A DNA stretch of 8,874 bases from Actinomycetales bacterium (GCA_028868555.1 JAGWUG010000024.1:1-8874), one strand, 5' to 3'. Shown: positions 1 through 5,605, numbered from the stretch's first letter. Made by a program: numbers and translations. The notes: generated by a model not told the origin, from the letters alone.

Positions 1-290
1 GGCAAAACCTGAACCGGGTCTAGACCCAGGCCGCGCAAAAGGGCATCGGTGTTGGCGGCAACCTGCTTGGTGATTTCTTGGAGGCCGTGCTCAACGATGA
101 GCGCACCCACCCGAATACCTGCACGCGGGCCCTCAAAACCGGTAGCCGCGGCCAGCGCCAGCGAATCTGCTCCGCCGCTGCAGGCAACCAGCACCAAATC
201 TCCGGCAACCACGTCAGCCTGGGCCAGCGCTTCGCGCACCGCACGGCGCACGTCGGCCATCGGTGGGGTCAAGCGGGGGCGTTCTGGCAT
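1..290 (-). CDS. tilS: tRNA(Ile)-lysidine synthetase TilS, N-terminal part, cut by window edge
   Basis: TilS attaches lysine to C34 of the CAU-anticodon tRNA-Ile, turning it into an AUA reader, using ATP in the cytoplasm. Reading the minus strand from an ATG at 290 gives 96 residues open to the window edge. Residues 32-48 hold the PP-loop ATP-pyrophosphatase signature, with core SGGADS at 38-43 preceded by a hydrophobic strand. A second family motif, EHGLQ at 67-71, matches the usual DHGLR/Q with D replaced by E. TilS is usually 300-450 residues, so most of the protein lies outside. The start has a weak AAGG about 8 bases upstream. It is divergent from ppa with 56 bp between them, as in many actinobacteria. 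The PP-loop is shared with TtcA and GMP synthetase, but the paired motifs and neighbour favour TilS. Confidence 0.88.
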   Translation of the reverse strand, partial: MPERPRLTPPMADVRRAVREALAQADVVAGDLVLVACSGGADSLALAAATGFEGPRAGIRVGALIVEHGLQEITKQVAANTDALLRGLGLDPVQVL

Positions 291-346
291 TGGGTAACCT
301 TATTTCAAGAGATTTGTCTCTTCCACAAGCCTAAATAGGAGCACCC
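291..346. promoter_or_regulatory. Divergent tilS/ppa intergenic region with inverted repeat
   Basis: This 56-bp gap must carry the start signals of both genes. It contains a perfect 6-bp inverted repeat, AAGAGA (307-312) and TCTCTT (317-322), around a TTTG loop. On the minus strand TAGGCT (333 to 328) is a fair -10 for tilS; no convincing -35 goes with it, and the repeat would then lie in the tilS leader. On the plus strand AGGAG at 337-341 is the ppa ribosome-binding site, 5 bases before its ATG. I could not fix a ppa promoter. Confidence 0.4.
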
Positions 347-835
347 ATGCCTTACGACGCCATTATTGAAATCCCTAAGGGCAGCCGCAACAAGTACGAG
401 ATCGACCACGTAACCGGTCGCGTCTGGCTGGACCGCGTTCTCTTCACCCCGTTTGTCTACCCGCTGGACTACGGCTACTTTGACAACACCTTGGGTGGCG
501 ACGGCGACCCACTAGACGCATTGGTTCTGCTTGAGTTCCCGGTTTACCCAGGCGTTGGCGTGAAGGTTCGTCCGGTTGGCTACCTGAGCATGGAAGACGA
601 CGGCGGCATCGACGAGAAGGTTGTCTGCGTCCCTGCTAAGGACCGTCGCTGGGACCACATTCAGGACATCACCGATGTGCCACAGCAGACCCGCGACGAG
701 CTGGTTCACTTCTTCAGCCGCTACAAGGACCTGGAGCCAGGCAAGTGGGTAAAGGTTGGCGACTGGGCCGGCAAGGATGCAGCTGAGAAGCTGATTGCCG
801 AGGCTCAGGAGCGCTTCAAGAACGAAGAGCACTAA
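347..835 (+). CDS. ppa: Inorganic pyrophosphatase, family I (soluble, Mg-dependent)
   Basis: This cytoplasmic enzyme hydrolyses pyrophosphate to two phosphates, pulling nucleic acid, tRNA-charging and lipid synthesis forward. The 162-residue length is normal for the short prokaryotic family I form. The signature DGDPLD at 52-57 carries the metal-binding aspartates D52, D54 and D57. Other expected active-site segments are present in order: [13 protein letters not shown] (8-20), the R30 region, YPLDYGY (38-44), RPVG (75-78), DEKVV (89-93) and [17 protein letters not shown] (121-137). The ATG has a good AGGAG 5 bases upstream. The gene is divergent from tilS, a common actinobacterial arrangement, and ends before a strong two-way terminator. 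Nothing is truncated or missing. The alternative, a family II DHH pyrophosphatase, is excluded by fold motifs and length. Confidence 0.97.
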   Translation: MPYDAIIEIPKGSRNKYEIDHVTGRVWLDRVLFTPFVYPLDYGYFDNTLGGDGDPLDALVLLEFPVYPGVGVKVRPVGYLSMEDDGGIDEKVVCVPAKDRRWDHIQDITDVPQQTRDELVHFFSRYKDLEPGKWVKVGDWAGKDAAEKLIAEAQERFKNEEH

Positions 836-837
836 GC

Positions 838-853
838 CGGGTTTTTAGACCCG
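838..853 (+). other. Short stem-loop just after ppa
   Basis: A 5-bp stem, CGGGT (838-842) with ACCCG (849-853), closes a six-base loop (TTTTAG) immediately after the ppa stop. It has no T tract of its own, so it is probably a minor structure upstream of the real terminator, perhaps protecting the 3' end. Confidence 0.35.
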
Positions 854-864
854 AAAGTTTCAAA

Positions 865-901
865 ACGAAACCCCAGTCACTGCGACTGGGGTTTCGTGTT
901 T
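865..901. terminator. Two-way rho-independent terminator between ppa and the NlpC/P60 gene
   Basis: A perfect 14-bp stem runs from 865-878 (ACGAAACCCCAGTC) to 884-897 (GACTGGGGTTTCGT) around a five-base loop, ACTGC. T-rich sequence follows on the plus side (GTTT), and A-rich sequence before it (CAAAA) gives a T-rich run on the minus side. It sits between convergent genes and can serve both. The length and perfection of the stem make this the strongest terminator in the window. Confidence 0.9.
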
Positions 902-927
902 AAGAGTTGTGCTTAGTGGCCTGCTGC

Positions 928-2127
928 CTAGGCGGTTGGGCGGCCGGCGTATGGGAAGAGCTCGCCGTAGCGAAGCGGAACAATACGCACGGTGCGGGCT
1001 GGGTTTGGAGCCTCCAGCATCATGCCGCCACCCAGGTAGATGACCACGTGGTACTTGTCGCCATCAAACGGGGTTCCAGCCAGGGTGTACCACATTAGGT
1101 CGCCGGGCTGGGCTTCCTTGACCGGCACCAGCTTGCGGGCCATTGCCAGGGTGAGGAACTGGTTGGTGGCCGAGTGAGTTCCAATGTAAACACCGGCGGC
1201 GGCGTAGGCAGCCTTGGTGATTCCGGAACAGTCCCACACCGATGGACCCATGCCGCCGAGCACATAAGCCTCACCTAGGTGACCCTTGGCGAAGTTGATT
1301 GCGGTGTTCACGAGGTTCACGTTTGGAGCACCCACCGAATAGAGCTCTGGCGCATCCGGCTCTGAGGTGCCGGCATTCTGGCGGGCCTCGGCGGCCAGAC
1401 CCTCAGCGCGCTGGCGCTCCAGGTCTGCGGTGGTGTTTTGCAACGATGCCAGTTGCGCGTAGAAAGTCTTATTGAGCGCGGCATCCTTGTTGGCCTGGGT
1501 TTGAACCACGTTGGCGGCGGCACTGGCATCGGCGAATTTGGCCTTTGCGTCTGCCGCCTTAACGGCTAGTTCGTTCTTGGCCACCTTCAACTGGTCGGTG
1601 AGGCTCTTGGCGTACTGCGCCTTCTCAACTGCGCGCTGATAGATGGTGTCGTTCTGCTGGGCTACTTTGTCCTGTGCTCCCAGCTTGTAGAGCAGACTGC
1701 TTGCCTTGCCCGGGTTGAGCATGAGGTTGAGGGTGGTTCCACCCGAACCGTCTCGGTACATCTGAGCGGCAATCTGGCCCAGCTCGTTCTTGGCGGTGTT
1801 TGCCTGCTTGGTGGCCTCATCAACCTGACTCTGCAGGGTCTTAACTTTGGCAGCTACCGCATCAACCGCGCCTTGCGCCTGGTTGAAAGCCTCGCCCTTG
1901 ATTAGGGCAACCTTGCCGAGAGCTGCGGCTCGGGCGTTCTCTTCGGCAAGCACGGCCTGAAGTTTGGTGATCATCGCCTTCTTGGCGGCAACCTTCTTCT
2001 TGGCATTCTGAATGTCAGCCCACGATGGGTAGGTTGGGGCAGCCTGAGCAGGCGCAACCGCAAGCGAAGTGAACAACAGACCGAAGGCCGCTGCCGCACC
2101 AATTAGAACTCGAGCGCGAAAAGCCAA
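928..2127 (-). CDS. Secreted NlpC/P60 peptidoglycan endopeptidase (RipA/PcsB-like)
   Basis: This is a probable exported cell-wall hydrolase that cuts the peptide stem (D-Glu to meso-diaminopimelate type bonds) during growth or cell separation. Residues 1-29 form a Sec signal peptide: an Arg-containing N-region, a hydrophobic core, and an AQA site with cleavage likely after residue 29. Residues about 37-250 are Ala/Lys/Gln-rich with heptad character, a long coiled coil as in RipA and PcsB. A short linker (251-268) leads to the NlpC/P60 domain (270-399), with nucleophile C300 in WDCSG, H360 in the YHVV segment, and E372 twelve residues later. This matches my recollection of a Cys-His-Glu triad in mycobacterial RipA. 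The start is TTG at 2127, supported by GGAGGT at 2138-2133. The gene is convergent with ppa and divergent from the tRNA operon. Length 399 is typical. The exact orthologue cannot be named. Confidence 0.92.
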   Translation of the reverse strand: MAFRARVLIGAAAAFGLLFTSLAVAPAQAAPTYPSWADIQNAKKKVAAKKAMITKLQAVLAEENARAAALGKVALIKGEAFNQAQGAVDAVAAKVKTLQSQVDEATKQANTAKNELGQIAAQMYRDGSGGTTLNLMLNPGKASSLLYKLGAQDKVAQQNDTIYQRAVEKAQYAKSLTDQLKVAKNELAVKAADAKAKFADASAAANVVQTQANKDAALNKTFYAQLASLQNTTADLERQRAEGLAAEARQNAGTSEPDAPELYSVGAPNVNLVNTAINFAKGHLGEAYVLGGMGPSVWDCSGITKAAYAAAGVYIGTHSATNQFLTLAMARKLVPVKEAQPGDLMWYTLAGTPFDGDKYHVVIYLGGGMMLEAPNPARTVRIVPLRYGELFPYAGRPTA

Positions 2128-2242
2128 ACTGCACCTCCAAAGCGCCTATCTCTATAAGGCTAACTGGTGACTATGCGAGGTTGCGTAACCTCGCCGAAGC
2201 CACTAGGCTTTTCTCTTGGTGCTATTAAGCTCCTGCTTTTTA
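2128..2242. promoter_or_regulatory. Divergent promoter region, NlpC/P60 gene and tRNA operon
   Basis: On the plus strand TTGCGT (2181-2186), 17 bases, then TAGGCT (2204-2209) forms a good promoter for the tRNA operon, with a start near 2216. On the minus strand TAGCCT (2162 to 2157) is a possible -10 for the hydrolase gene, giving a leader of about 22 bases that contains its GGAGGT; its -35 would fall near 2180-2185 but is a poor match. Both -35 positions lie inside a 20-bp inverted repeat. TATTAA at 2223-2228 is an alternative, less well supported, -10 for the tRNAs. Confidence 0.5.
2175..2194. repeat. 20-bp inverted repeat over the shared -35 region (operator-like)
   Basis: GCGAGGTT (2175-2182) and AACCTCGC (2187-2194) are perfect inverted 8-bp arms around GCGT. 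The repeat covers the proposed -35 hexamer of the tRNA operon at 2181-2186 and the region where the hydrolase -35 should lie. There is no T tract on either side, so it is not a terminator. A repressor or activator site is the simplest reading; I do not recognise the regulator. Confidence 0.5.
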
Positions 2243-2329
2243 GGCCCCATCGTTTAGAGGCCTAGGACGCCGCCCTTTCACGGCGGTAGCACGGGTTCGA
2301 ATCCCGTTGGGGTCACTCTAAAAAGCAGG
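2232..2329 (+). repeat. Perfect 12-bp inverted repeat flanking tRNA-Glu
   Basis: CCTGCTTTTTAG (2232-2243) is exactly complementary to CTAAAAAGCAGG (2318-2329). The first arm ends on tRNA base 1; the second begins three bases after the discriminator base. In the precursor the leader and trailer could pair over 11 bp beyond the tRNA, nearly stacking on the acceptor stem. The likely role is in precursor folding or end processing; this is inference. Confidence 0.7.
2243..2315 (+). tRNA. tRNA-Glu (anticodon UUC)
   Basis: A 73-base cloverleaf. Acceptor GGCCCCA pairs with TGGGGTC (one G-U), the anticodon stem is CCGCC/GGCGG with loop CTTTCAC, and the T arm is ACGGG-TTCGAAT-CCCGT. Anticodon TTC is at 2277-2279 and the discriminator base is A. 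The 3' CCA is not encoded, so it must be added by tRNA nucleotidyltransferase. It is first of a Glu-Asp-Phe cluster. It is flanked by an unusual perfect inverted repeat, listed separately. Confidence 0.97.
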
Positions 2330-2344
2330 TTGCAAACACTTAAT

Positions 2345-2418
2345 GGTCCTGTAGCGCAGTTGGTTAGCGCGCCGCCCTGTCACGGCGGAGGTCGCGGGTT
2401 CAAGTCCCGTCAGGATCG
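2345..2418 (+). tRNA. tRNA-Asp (anticodon GUC)
   Basis: A 74-base cloverleaf. Acceptor GGTCCTG pairs with CAGGATC (one G-U), the anticodon stem is CCGCC/GGCGG with loop CTGTCAC, and the T arm has the standard TTCAAGT loop. Anticodon GTC is at 2379-2381, discriminator G, no encoded CCA. The anticodon stem is identical to that of the neighbouring tRNA-Glu. It lies 29 bases after tRNA-Glu, with no promoter or terminator between, so the two are co-transcribed. Confidence 0.97.
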
Positions 2419-2483
2419 CAGTACATATTGCGGCAGCTTTGCCACCGATGCGAATCGGCTCAAGGCAGCAGCATGTTGCACAA
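2419..2483 (+). other. Spacer between tRNA-Asp and tRNA-Phe with two small hairpins
   Basis: The 65-base spacer holds GGCA/TGCC (2432-2435 with 2440-2443, loop GCTT) and CCGAT/ATCGG (2445-2449 with 2454-2458) closed by a GCGA loop of the stable GNRA type. Neither has a T tract, so they look like processing structures and not terminators. No gene is visible. Confidence 0.4.
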
Positions 2484-2556
2484 GGCCCTGTAGCTCAGTT
2501 GGTAGAGCGAACGACTGAAAATCGTTAGGTCACCGGATCGACGCCGGTCGGGGCCA
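2484..2556 (+). tRNA. tRNA-Phe (anticodon GAA), with A at T-loop position 54
   Basis: A 73-base cloverleaf. Acceptor GGCCCTG pairs with CGGGGCC (one U-G), the anticodon stem is AACGA/TCGTT with loop CTGAAAA, and anticodon GAA is at 2517-2519. The T stem is ACCGG/CCGGT (2532-2536 with 2544-2548). The seven-base T loop reads ATCGACG, where nearly all elongator tRNAs begin TTC: base 54 is A in place of T. All stems are intact, so I treat the gene as functional. No CCA is encoded. It is the last tRNA before the operon terminator. Confidence 0.95.
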
Positions 2557-2561
2557 CGAAG

Positions 2562-2595
2562 ACTCGATACATCCTCCACGATGTGTCGGGTTTTT
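2562..2595 (+). terminator. Rho-independent terminator of the tRNA operon
   Basis: Stem 2562-2573 (ACTCGATACATC) pairs with 2580-2591 (GATGTGTCGGGT) over 12 bp with two G-U pairs and a six-base loop, CTCCAC. It runs into a TTTTT tract at 2591-2595. It lies 6 bases after tRNA-Phe and only about 30 bases before the next start codon. Confidence 0.85.
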
Positions 2596-2624
2596 GCTTT
2601 AAGCGCTGCGGATAGGCTGGCTTC
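2591..2624 (+). promoter_or_regulatory. Probable leaderless promoter of the EamA transporter gene
   Basis: TAGGCT at 2613-2618 is followed by exactly six bases and then the ATG at 2625, placing the transcript start at the start codon. A weak -35, TTTTTG (2591-2596), lies 16 bases upstream and overlaps the T tract of the preceding terminator. No Shine-Dalgarno sequence is convincing, which agrees with leaderless translation, common in actinobacteria. Confidence 0.5.
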
Positions 2625-3494
2625 ATGCTCGCCGTTGTTCTGGGAATAACCACCGCCCTGGTATACGGCTTCGCAGACTTCTTCGGCGCGGTCGCCTCGC
2701 GTCGCCACCGCCCGGTTCTCGTGGCCGGCCTAGCCGGTTGGGTTGGCCTCGCTGGTCTCCTCCTATGCACCGCCACCGGGCTTTTTCACGCCAACTACTC
2801 GCCCGCATCAATCCAATACGGACTTCTGGGCGGAGTTTTCTCGGCATTTGGCCTGGCCTGCCTCTATCAGGCGTTGGCCATCGGCCCCATCAGCATCCTC
2901 TCCCCTCTGGCAGCTGTCACCGGCGCTGTTGTTCCGGCGGCGTTCGGCGCCATAATCCTGGGAGAACGTTTCGGCTCCACCTCTTGGATCGCCATTGCGC
3001 TAGTTATGGTTGCCATCGTCCTGGTGGCCTACCACCCGGAGGGCCACTCGGCACCTCGCCCAACCACTCGCGGACTGCTCTACGGGCTGGGCGCGGGAGC
3101 GGGCATCGGTGGGGTTTTGGTAGTTCTGCACCTGGCCCCAGCCACCGATGGCGTGGCCGCCATTACCCTAATGCGCCTGGTAAACGCGGGCCTGCTTGGA
3201 GCGGTGCTGCTAGCCCAAACCTTAAGAAGGCGCTCGGGCATGCGCGACTTTGCTGACATAAGTGTCAGGATGTGGTTGACTATTTTTGCAACCGGCATTC
3301 TCGATGCCGCTGCCAACCTGCTTTTTGTCTATGCTTCGGGCCTGGGTAGCCTCACCGTGGTGAGCGTTCTAACGTCGCTCTATCCGCTGGGAACAATCCT
3401 GCTGGCTCGCATTGTTCTTAAGGAACGATTGGCAATCAATCAGGGTGTTGGCATTGCGCTGGCCCTGGGGGCGAGTGTGCTGCTGGCTTTCTAG
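2625..3494 (+). CDS. EamA/DMT-family membrane transporter (10 TM)
   Basis: This is a drug/metabolite transporter superfamily protein, likely exporting or exchanging a small metabolite across the cytoplasmic membrane; the substrate cannot be read from sequence. The 289 residues have the duplicated EamA layout of five plus five membrane helices. The first repeat covers about 1-135 and ends near LGERFG (112-117), the second about 148-289 with the matching LKERL at 265-269. These acidic-basic motifs before the last helix of each repeat are typical of EamA domains. A hydrophilic linker (137-149) separates the halves. The ATG is likely leaderless. The drug exporter gene follows after 48 bp without a visible terminator, so co-transcription is likely. 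Length is normal. Confidence 0.88.
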   Translation: MLAVVLGITTALVYGFADFFGAVASRRHRPVLVAGLAGWVGLAGLLLCTATGLFHANYSPASIQYGLLGGVFSAFGLACLYQALAIGPISILSPLAAVTGAVVPAAFGAIILGERFGSTSWIAIALVMVAIVLVAYHPEGHSAPRPTTRGLLYGLGAGAGIGGVLVVLHLAPATDGVAAITLMRLVNAGLLGAVLLAQTLRRRSGMRDFADISVRMWLTIFATGILDAAANLLFVYASGLGSLTVVSVLTSLYPLGTILLARIVLKERLAINQGVGIALALGASVLLAF

Positions 3495-3542
3495 CCGGCG
3501 CGGACAAACCCAAAGGCACCACAACTTAAACAAGGAGAAACA

Positions 3543-5192
3543 ATGGCAAAGCTGCTCTTCAACCGCTGGGTTGGACTCGTCTTCATCTCCATGGGCATCT
3601 CGCTCGTAATCATTGACGGCACCATCGTCAACACCATCTTCCCAACCGTCATCAAGGCGCTGAACCTGACCTCAACCGAGGTGCAGTGGGTTCAAGAGTC
3701 CTATGTTCTGGTCTTTGCCTCGCTCCTCCTCATCTGGGGCTCGCTAGCCGACCGCTACGGCCGCCGCCTGCTACTCATCGTCGGTGTGCTCATCTTTATC
3801 GCCGCCTCGGTCTGGGCCGGATACTCGCAGGACGCCAACGCCATGATCCTCGCCCGCATCGTGCAGGGCATCGGTGGTTCCATGGTGCTGCCAACCACCC
3901 TCTCCCTCGTCAACGCCAACTTCCAAGGCCGCGAACGCGGCATCGCCTTTGCGGTCTGGGGTTCCACCATTGGTGGAATGGTGGCAATCGGGCCGGTAAT
4001 CGGTGGCTGGTTGGCTACCGCATTCACCGATGGCTGGCGCCTCGCCTTCAACGTAAACGCACCAATCGGTCTGATCATCGTGATTGGTGTGCTGCTCTCG
4101 GTTCACGAATCCAAGGGCGAAAACAAGCACGACGGCATTGACATCGTTGGTGCTGTCATCTCTTTCATCATGTTTGGTTCGCTGGTCTTCGGTCTGATTG
4201 AGGGCCGCACCTACGGCTGGTGGAACGTGAACAAGCAGTTCGTGCTGGGTGACTTCAAGTGGGCTACCGATGGCGTGAGCGTCATTCCTTTCGCACTGGC
4301 AGTCAGCGTCGTCACCGGAGTTCTCTTCGTGCTCTGGGAGAGCGCCCGCGGCAAGCGCGGCAAGTCGGTTCTGCTCGACCTCAACCTCTTCAAGCTCGCC
4401 AGCTTCCGCAACGGTTCCATCGCGGCGCTCATCATCTCGATGGGTGAGTTCGGCGTGATCTTTGCCCTGCCGCTTTGGCTGCAGAACGTTGAGGGCCTGA
4501 ACGCGGTTAGCTCCGGAATGGTCATCCTCTGGCTGGCCGGTGGAGCATTCGTGGCCTCGGGCGCCGCGGGTTCAATGAGCGGCAAGGTTTCGCCTGCCGC
4601 AGCGGTTCGCTTTGGTGTTCTGCTCGAGCTGGCAGGTGTGATTGCCACCGCGTTTGCAATCGGCGCCGACGCCGGCTGGGGCTGGGTTGCCCCAGGACTA
4701 TTCGTTTACGGCGTTGGCGTTGGTTTCGCAACCGCTCAGCTGACCGGCGTAATCATGATTGACGTCAAGCCAGACCAGGCCGGCCAGGCCTCGGGTTCGC
4801 AGTCCACCGCCCGCCAGGTTGGTTCGGCCATGGGCATCGCGGTAATCGGTACCACCTTGTTCACCAGCACCGATGTAATTCTGCGCGGCAAACTGGACGC
4901 CCTAAACCTGGATTCGCGATTCTTCTCGGCAGACGCCAAGCAGGGCATCAGCAACGCGGTGGTTGACTCCGCCGGTGGTGCCATTCCTGGTTTGAAGTCG
5001 GGTCTGATTGCGCAGTCGCACGGCATGCTGCCGGCTTCAACTGCGGCTCAGATTCAGCAGGCCGCCGGAACCGCCTTCAGCGAGGGTGCCCGCTGGGCTG
5101 CCCTGTCTGCGGCAATCTTCCTGTTTATCGGTCTGCTGAGTACCCTCAGGCTAGGTTCGAAGCTGCATAGTGAAGGATCCCACGCCGAATAA
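3543..5192 (+). CDS. DHA2-family MFS multidrug exporter (EmrB/QacA type, 14 TM)
   Basis: This is a proton-coupled major facilitator exporter in the cytoplasmic membrane, probably for drugs or toxic organics. The 549 residues fit the 14-helix DHA2 group. Visible motifs are the TM1 motif around LVIIDGTIVN (21-30, with the D25 typical of DHA2), motif A GSLADRYGRR (66-75) between TM2 and TM3, the ARIVQGIGG segment in TM4 (104-112), and the motif C antiporter region GSTIGG..AIGPVIGG (140-155) in TM5. A long extracytoplasmic loop (about 441-515) precedes the last helix, as in this group. The ATG has AAGGAG (3532-3537) 5 bases upstream. Its last 47 bases overlap the convergent TipAS gene, which supports a drug-related role. 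Specific substrates cannot be assigned. Confidence 0.93.
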   Translation: MAKLLFNRWVGLVFISMGISLVIIDGTIVNTIFPTVIKALNLTSTEVQWVQESYVLVFASLLLIWGSLADRYGRRLLLIVGVLIFIAASVWAGYSQDANAMILARIVQGIGGSMVLPTTLSLVNANFQGRERGIAFAVWGSTIGGMVAIGPVIGGWLATAFTDGWRLAFNVNAPIGLIIVIGVLLSVHESKGENKHDGIDIVGAVISFIMFGSLVFGLIEGRTYGWWNVNKQFVLGDFKWATDGVSVIPFALAVSVVTGVLFVLWESARGKRGKSVLLDLNLFKLASFRNGSIAALIISMGEFGVIFALPLWLQNVEGLNAVSSGMVILWLAGGAFVASGAAGSMSGKVSPAAAVRFGVLLELAGVIATAFAIGADAGWGWVAPGLFVYGVGVGFATAQLTGVIMIDVKPDQAGQASGSQSTARQVGSAMGIAVIGTTLFTSTDVILRGKLDALNLDSRFFSADAKQGISNAVVDSAGGAIPGLKSGLIAQSHGMLPASTAAQIQQAAGTAFSEGARWAALSAAIFLFIGLLSTLRLGSKLHSEGSHAE

Positions 5193-5538
5193 ATTCGGCT
5201 AGGCCTTCGCCAAAGCTCTCGTAGGTTGCCTTAAACCGCTCGTCGTCCACGTACATCTGTCCCAGGGCAATGTAGGCGGTGATGTCTGGCGTCCAGAAGT
5301 TGCAGATCCAGCGGTAGTGATTGGCAATCTGCTCTTGAACGGCTTCGGAGTGCGGCTCTGCGCCATCCAGCATCAGGGCGGTTAAAGCAACCGCAATCAG
5401 TCCGTGCTGAGCAAAGATCTCGCGCTGCTCGGCCAGGCTGAGCTTGGCCATGCGCTGCTGGCTCTCGGCAAAGGTGTCGGGCCAGCGCTGCTCGGCCTCG
5501 TAGCCGTAAGGGTAGTTTTCCAGTTCTGCGGAAGTCAT
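5146..5538 (-). CDS. Stand-alone TipAS antibiotic-recognition domain protein
   Basis: A 130-residue cytoplasmic, mostly helical protein resembling the C-terminal drug-binding half of TipA, Mta and SkgA regulators. These domains bind hydrophobic antibiotics such as thiopeptides, and free-standing versions (for example albicidin-binding AlbA types) sequester drug. Visible family features are aromatic-rich YGYEAEQRWPDTFAESQQRM (11-30), HYRWICNFW (74-82), LGQMYVDDERFKATYES (92-108) and GLAEFIRRGI (112-121). There is no MerR DNA-binding domain at the N-terminus or in nearby frames. Only one cysteine (C79) is present, whereas I recall TipA binding thiostrepton through cysteines near the start of its TipAS domain, so covalent capture of that kind is unlikely. 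The ATG lacks a ribosome-binding site but sits six bases after TAGCGT, suggesting leaderless expression. It is convergent and overlapping with the exporter gene. Confidence 0.85.
   Translation of the reverse strand: MTSAELENYPYGYEAEQRWPDTFAESQQRMAKLSLAEQREIFAQHGLIAVALTALMLDGAEPHSEAVQEQIANHYRWICNFWTPDITAYIALGQMYVDDERFKATYESFGEGLAEFIRRGILHYAASNLA
5184..5199. other. Stem-loop over the exporter stop codon, inside the TipAS gene
   Basis: GCCGAAT (5184-5190) and ATTCGGC (5193-5199) are perfect 7-bp inverted arms, with a practical loop of about TAAA. It includes the exporter stop codon TAA (5190-5192) and lies in the TipAS coding region. There is no T tract, so it is at best a weak terminator or an mRNA 3'-end structure. 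Confidence 0.45.
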
Positions 5539-5572
5539 TGAATAACGCTAACGCCAGTTGAACCTGAAGCAA
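5539..5572 (-). promoter_or_regulatory. Probable leaderless promoter of the TipAS gene
   Basis: On the minus strand TTGCTT (5572 to 5567), 16 bases, TAGCGT (5550 to 5545), six bases, then the ATG at 5538. The spacing matches a TANNNT -10 with transcription starting at the start codon. No Shine-Dalgarno sequence precedes the ATG. It lies back-to-back with the leader of the KimA-like gene. Confidence 0.4.
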
Positions 5573-5605
5573 AAGCACCGCCAACTACAACAAACCCGAA
5601 TTAAC

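Noticed and set aside
2175..2194. SOS box or MtrA site at the inverted repeat
   Set aside because: The arms do not match the GAAC-N4-GTTC SOS pattern, and resemblance to MtrA direct repeats is too loose to claim.
2232..2329. Integration or transposon ends around tRNA-Glu
   Set aside because: The repeat is inverted, the content is only the tRNA, and there is no integrase, target duplication or foreign cargo.
2330..2518. 62-residue plus-strand frame with a GPVAQLVSAPP-like segment
   Set aside because: It covers tRNA-Asp and part of tRNA-Phe; this is the well-known false protein made by translating tRNA genes.
4211..4648. 145-residue minus-strand frame inside the drug exporter
   Set aside because: Fully antisense to conserved exporter sequence, with low-complexity Ser/Thr/Pro/Ala composition and no family motif.
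5231..5584. 117-residue minus-strand frame overlapping TipAS
   Set aside because: It is the Arg/Leu-rich alternate frame of the TipAS gene, whose own frame has clear family motifs.
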